Assembly: GCA_022457155.1 (NCBI GenBank)
Contig: JAJGOT010000215.1
Span: 831,001 to 895,000, forward strand
DNA length: 64,000 bases
Source: Cladopsammia gracilis
Lineage: Eukaryota; Cnidaria; Anthozoa; Scleractinia; Dendrophylliidae
Direction of reading: 5' to 3'
The notes under the pieces are model-generated. The model was given only the letters and a program-made list of their open reading frames with translations, searched no databases and was not told the DNA's origin. Below are positions 59,821 through 64,000 of the stretch, piece by piece. Position 1 is the first letter of the stretch, and the number at the start of each line of letters is the position of its first letter. The position numbers were made by a program, and so were the translations under genes.

Positions 59821-60289
59821 ACAAGAGGCTGCAAGCAGCCTTTACTCATGCGCATGCGTAAGAAAATTTTATGATATATTTTAAACATGATAAGATGTCC
59901 GACATGGAGAAGAGTTACTCCTTTCATTCAGTCATCGTTCCTGCAAACCACGTTGTTTACTATTGAATGTTGTGGACATGAAGACTGTACCACAATGAAG
60001 CCAGTGATTCTTCTAAGTCTTATATATACCAAACGTGAACATAGTAATGTATGTAGGGTTGTAGGAGATTCTGTCGTGACACCTGAGTAACGCTCTTTTA
60101 CCGGAAGTGAGAATAGCCGGAAGTCAAAAAACAGGAAGTGTAAATGGCAAATACGTCAACCGGAAGTGCACAATTTAAAATATGCGTGCTAAATTTGCAT
60201 GCAAAATCGTGACAAAAAATAAAAAAAATAAAAATAACAAGAAAAACGGAGCCGAAACCTTACCTCATGCCGCTTCGCGCATGAGTAAT
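59821..60289 (-). mobile_element. Dispersed promoter-like repeat, inverted copy
   Basis: Reverse complement of the element at 20,655-21,117: starts ACAAGAGGCTGCAAGCAGCC, contains CTTATATATACC (TATA on the minus strand), three CCGGAAGT words (about 60,103, 60,117 and 60,162), ATTTGCATGCAAAATCGTGA and ends CGCTTCGCGCATGAGTAATT. It is full length. The nearest gene is P5 at 61.3 kb. Confidence 0.7.
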
Positions 60290-60930
60290 TATCTTTTCTT
60301 ATTTGTTGCCATGGTAACACCGGATGTTTGTTCATGCCACTAACCCAATTTTGACCTCAATAAAAAAATAATAACAATACCTTTTCTTGAATTTTTCCAA
60401 AAATACGCCGGTTCTAGAACTCATACTACGTGGCTAGTTTTGATAGATACTCTAAATACTAAATCTATAAAAATCTCTGCGGGGCGGGATTAGTTTGGAC
60501 TTTGGTTCACTGAGAAAAGAAGGATTTCATTTCCCATCAGTTTTCTCGATTCGTACAGAGACCTGCAGACCTTCAGACAACTTTAGGATCTCAGTGGAAC
60601 CTAGCTAAAACTGAGTCTGAAGCATTTAAATGACATGTATGTATCGGCTATCTGTGTGTCCCTTAATGTGTCTGAAACTTTAACTCGGAGTTATTATAGA
60701 GATAAGTGTCTCATTTTTTACTTGTGTTGAAAGTGACTAGTAAGCCAGAAAACCCATATCTGTTAAAATTCATGAAATGTGCTTGAAAAAGCTTTTTCCC
60801 GCTAATTCTACGATTGTTATAAGCAGAATGATGTTTAGCTGAATATTTACTGTCTGTTTCTTGCTATTTCATTAACATTAAACCACTTAATATCGTAAAA
60901 AGGGTTGTTGTTGTTCATCGTGGTGAACAC

Positions 60931-61139
60931 ACTAGTAAAGAAGTAGTTTTTCGTTTGTCTCACGATGTAGTCACTTCCGATGTGGATCGCGACGTTTCGA
61001 CTGCATACTGCTAGTCTTCTTCAGGCGATGGGGTCGACTATAGCCTGAAGAAGACTAGCAGTATGCAGTCGAAACGTCGCGATCCACATCGGCAGTGACT
61101 ACATCGCTGAGACAAACGAAAAAATACTTCTTTACTAGT
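60931..61139. repeat. Long hairpin, about 96-bp arms
   Basis: The left arm ACTAGTAAAGAAGTAGTTTT … to CTTCTTCAGGC (61,026) and the right arm GCCTGAAGAAG (61,043) … to TACTTCTTTACTAGT pair with only a few mismatches around a 16-bp centre GATGGGGTCGACTATA. Each arm carries the CTGAAGAAGACTAGCAGTAT … AGTCGAAACGTCGCGATCC motif, so two motif copies face each other. No target duplication was identified. Confidence 0.88.
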
Positions 61140-61340
61140 TATTAAACCACTTTTTTCGATTACCGAATTTTGATGAAATTGCGAGAAAAACGTACACATC
61201 GATCATTTTCAAAACTGATTTATTACACTGACATCTTGAATTTTTTCATTCGTGTTTTATTGTCATTCAACTAAACAGTTTCAAGCTATTTGAATACAGC
61301 AACAACTCTAAAGAATTAAATTTCATGAAGACAGCTCCAG

Positions 61341-63051
61341 TTAGTCGTGCTTCTTGTGCTTCTCGTGTTGCTTTTCCTTCTTTTCGTCACCGATTTTCTT
61401 TCCCTTCTTCTCCTTGTCACCTTTATGATGATACACGGGATAGGGATAGGGATAAGGATATGGATATGGATAAGGAGCGGGGTAAGGGTAAGGCTGCTGT
61501 GGATATCCGGGATATCCGGGATATCCAGTTTGTCCATAACAGCCACCGCCATAGCAGTCCTTCTTACCTGATAAAGAGAGAAATAAAAGCAAGTAAACTC
61601 ACCAACATTGCAAGGATTTAATTTAAGCTTTGATAGACTGCTAGCAGTCCCTTTCTAGATAGTCAAGCGGGCGAACAAAGCACGTGAGCGAGCGAAGGTC
61701 ATGTGAGCCGAGGACGAGCTGAGAAAGACACATCCCCCCCCCCCAGCTCCTCCTCGTTTTCTTTGCTCGCTCCCGGTCTCGCATTACATGTTTTGGTCCT
61801 TCCGGCTTCGCTTGCGCCATTATCTCAACCACCCGTGTGTCCTATCAAAGGCCTTAAGGGAACCGTGAACTTAGAAATAAATTGAACACCCTATTCAGCA
61901 GCGCGATAAACGTATTTCACCTCATTTTGTCAAATGAACTCACCAATATCATTGTTGGCAAGGAATAAAAGGCGTAGTCCTTGGTGAGTTACTGATATGA
62001 CCTATCTATTTTTCATGGGAAGGGTGGGTATAGGAAACAATAATTCCGATACAAACGAAAATCATTCAGGGATGAGGTAAAAAAACTTGTGTTGAGTACA
62101 ATACTACAGGTAGCAAAAGATAATCTTTAATTCGATTGTATTGATTTTTCCCAGCGGGGCTTGGCACTTTTTTATGTTTTCCAGCGCTTGGTACCAGTTG
62201 CATGTTTTCCCGCGCTTGGTACCAGTTGCATGTTTTCCCGCGCTTGGTACCAGTTGCATGATTTCCCGCGCTTGGTACCAGTTGCATGTTTTCCCGCGCT
62301 TGGCACCAGTTTCAAGATTTCCGCGCTGGGAAACGGTTGCATTTTTTCCCGCGCTTGGTATCAGTTGAATGTTTTCCCGCTCTTGGTACCGGTTACATAT
62401 TTTCCCTCGCTTGGTACAGGTTACATGTTTTCCAACGCTTGGTACCGGTTACATCTTTTCCGGCCTGCGCTTCCATTACCGGTTGTTTTTTATGCTTTAT
62501 AACAGTTGCATGTTCTCTCGCAGTTTAAGTTCAGGTTGCGTATTTCATATTTATCTATGTTTTACTGAAGTATTTTTCTGAGGATGGTTTTCACCATATT
62601 GTCTTATTTTGTCTTATTAATTATTTATTATAAGTTATCTGAGAAGTTTTTTCTCGTTCCCAGAAAACCAATTGGTCATATCTTTTATGGTCAGTTTATC
62701 CGACAACGTTTTTTTTTTAAATCAGCTGTATATAGTATGTAAAATCGAGATTTCATCAAATAAGCCTTACTGAATACCGGAATTAGCCAGTACTCGAAAT
62801 ATTGTAACTATACCTTTTACACGTTGTTTGATCTCTTCGGACAATTGGTTTTTTGCTAATATATAAGTTAATGTCCCTTCATATTTACCAGAACCGCTTC
62901 CTGAATGTTCGTCTTCGGTTTCAACCTCGGATTCCTCCTCGCCCTCGTCATGTCGCGTTTCTTGTTTTTTCTCTGCAGGTTTTCCTTCCGTTAGGGTAAC
63001 CATCAATACCAACGCCAAAAGGCAAGCGATTAAGAGGAATGTTGGCTTCAT
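61341..63051 (-). CDS. P5: secreted acidic Tyr/Pro-repeat protein with Cys pair
   Basis: Coding exons 62889-63051 and 61341-61567 join in phase 1 (TCTG|GTAAATAT; CTTTATCAG|GTAAGA), giving 129 residues. Signal peptide MKPTFLLIACLLALVLMVTL then TEGKP, a shorter acidic stretch (EGEEESEVETEDEHSGSGSG), then KKDCYGGGCYGQTGYPGYPG, a QQPYPYPAPYPYPYPYPYPY run, VYHHKGDKEKKGKKIGDEKK and a His/Lys tail ending HKKHD-TAA. It is the only member with cysteines in the repeat region (C-Y-G-G-G-C), so a small disulphide loop is possible. The acceptor TATACTTAG just before the start supports a leader exon. Intron 1.3 kb with a 28-bp minisatellite. Function unknown; tyrosine-rich secreted proteins are often cross-linked or adhesive, which is inference here. 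Confidence 0.83.
62175..62470. repeat. 28-bp minisatellite in P5 intron
   Basis: About eleven units on the pattern TTTTCCCGCGCTTGGTACCA-GTTGCATG. The first five are nearly identical and the rest drift (CCGGTTACAT variants). All three plus-strand frames are open over the array because the unit length is not a multiple of three, so those frames are artefacts. Confidence 0.9.
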
Positions 63052-63688
63052 GGTAAGTTCGTTCTAAGTATAAAAGATACAAGAGTATTTAAAGTGTATA
63101 ACATAATAAAGGTTATAAACATTTGAACCAAAATTTGCTCGGGCATTTTAGTAGGAGCCACGGGGCACACTGTAAAGTGGTACGTTATTAATAATCCACG
63201 AATCCAAATTCCGGTGATTTTTAGTTGTAGTTGCAGTTAGTTTTGAAAAGTTATTGGTAACGCGCAAATTTAGATACAATTGTTAATAAAACTTTTGAAG
63301 TGTATTTAACTTTTACTCCGGAGGAACGAGATAAAAAGGTGCGAACTTATGAGTAAAACGGGAACAAAACCATTCAAATCGCGAAACTTTAATGCATTGC
63401 TAATCCACGAATCAAAATTGTAAGGTTACTTGACGATAAAAAAATGCGGATAATCATATCCTAGTCGCTTTCTTCTTCCCAGCATTTGCTGCAGAAAGAT
63501 GGTTTGAAAAAAGATCGAATGCTGTTTCGAATTCTTTCTTATTTGGCGAGTAACGAGCAAATTTAGTTCTAACTTTTAATAGAAATATTGAATCAACGCT
63601 TTTACTCTGGTGAAACGAGATGGAAAGGTGCGAATTTATGAGTAAAACGGGACCATAAATTTGAAATAAACACCTGGTTTTATCTTAC

Positions 63689-63828
63689 CTTCTCCGATGC
63701 ACTTGATCTCTGGCTTTAATTTCACCACGTTAACGTAAACTGAAATACGTATAACTTTTAAAGCAATATATCTTAATTATTTATGGTGTCATAACGGGTC
63801 AGATTGTTACGGATCTCGATATTATTGG
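63689..63828 (-). promoter_or_regulatory. P5 promoter and leader exon
   Basis: Minus strand: ACCAATAATATCGAGATCC, GACCCGTTATGACACC, ATAAATAATT (63,784-63,775), then the leader GCCAGAGATCAAGTGCATCG-GAGAAG|GTAAGATAAAACC with the donor after 63,689. A second leader end of the same type (CGGAGAAT|GTAAGAT) lies after 63,971, with the window ending inside it, so at least two modules stand in tandem as at P2. From donor to the acceptor before the P5 ATG is about 0.6 kb. Confidence 0.5.
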
Positions 63829-64000
63829 TTAACTAAACGGGTTGTACACCTTTTGGTGTCCACCCACCGACAAATTTACTCCGGTAGAACGAGACGAAAA
63901 GGTGTGAATTTATGAGTAAAACGGGAACCCAAATTTGAAAATAAACACTCACTGTCTGGCTTTATCTTACATTCTCCGATGCACTTGATCTCTGGCTTTT

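Noticed and set aside
62141..62581. Overlapping frames rich in FSRAWYQLH or PRLVPVACF
   Set aside because: They are translations of the 28-bp intronic minisatellite in all three frames.

Overview
The window is animal nuclear DNA: A+T-rich, with spliced genes, GT-AG introns, minisatellites and many small transposons. The gene types point to a cnidarian, most likely an anthozoan (coral or sea anemone). The phylum call rests on gene content and style, not on a diagnostic marker.

Layout. Positions 1-18,418 (copy A) and 21,878 to about 41,935 (copy B) are two copies of one block, nearly identical over their first 8 kb; position 1 matches 21,878. Each copy holds a 35-bp minisatellite, a long non-coding flank, a plus-strand receptor guanylate cyclase with a NIT-type sensor (four coding exons; intact in B, five 1-base deletions in A) and, further right, a minus-strand second coding exon of a small secreted Pro/Tyr-rich protein. 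A third partial copy (C, about 47,261-50,120) repeats only the secreted-protein end. Differences between copies are mostly clean filled/empty transposon sites, satellite copy number and a few larger insertions.

From 17.8 kb to the right end runs a minus-strand array of a small-protein family that I call P1-P5. Each complete member has a non-coding leader exon, a coding exon with signal peptide plus acidic segment, a phase-1 intron, and a coding exon with (P-Y-P-x)n repeats plus a Lys-rich tail. P2, P3, P4 and P5 are complete; P1 is an orphan last exon. Upstream of P2-P5 lies a shared promoter block on the minus strand (a CCAAT box, then a TATA-like box; 40 bp apart where measured) followed by a leader exon ending in a GAGAAG-type splice donor. 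Two similar blocks face the other way (about 44.19 and 56.14 kb) with no gene seen behind them.

The rest is mobile DNA: an internally deleted R2-like LINE and a fragment of a relative, an RTE-like LINE tail, several MITEs with readable target duplications (TA, TAA, TTAA, 8 bp), a 3.1-kb element nested in a hAT-like MITE, a 2.5-kb terminal-inverted-repeat element, a dispersed roughly 470-bp element carrying a ready-made promoter, a 5S-rRNA-derived sequence and two long perfect hairpins. No tRNA, CRISPR array or viral gene was recognised. No link between the cyclase and the secreted proteins can be shown beyond their shared duplication history.
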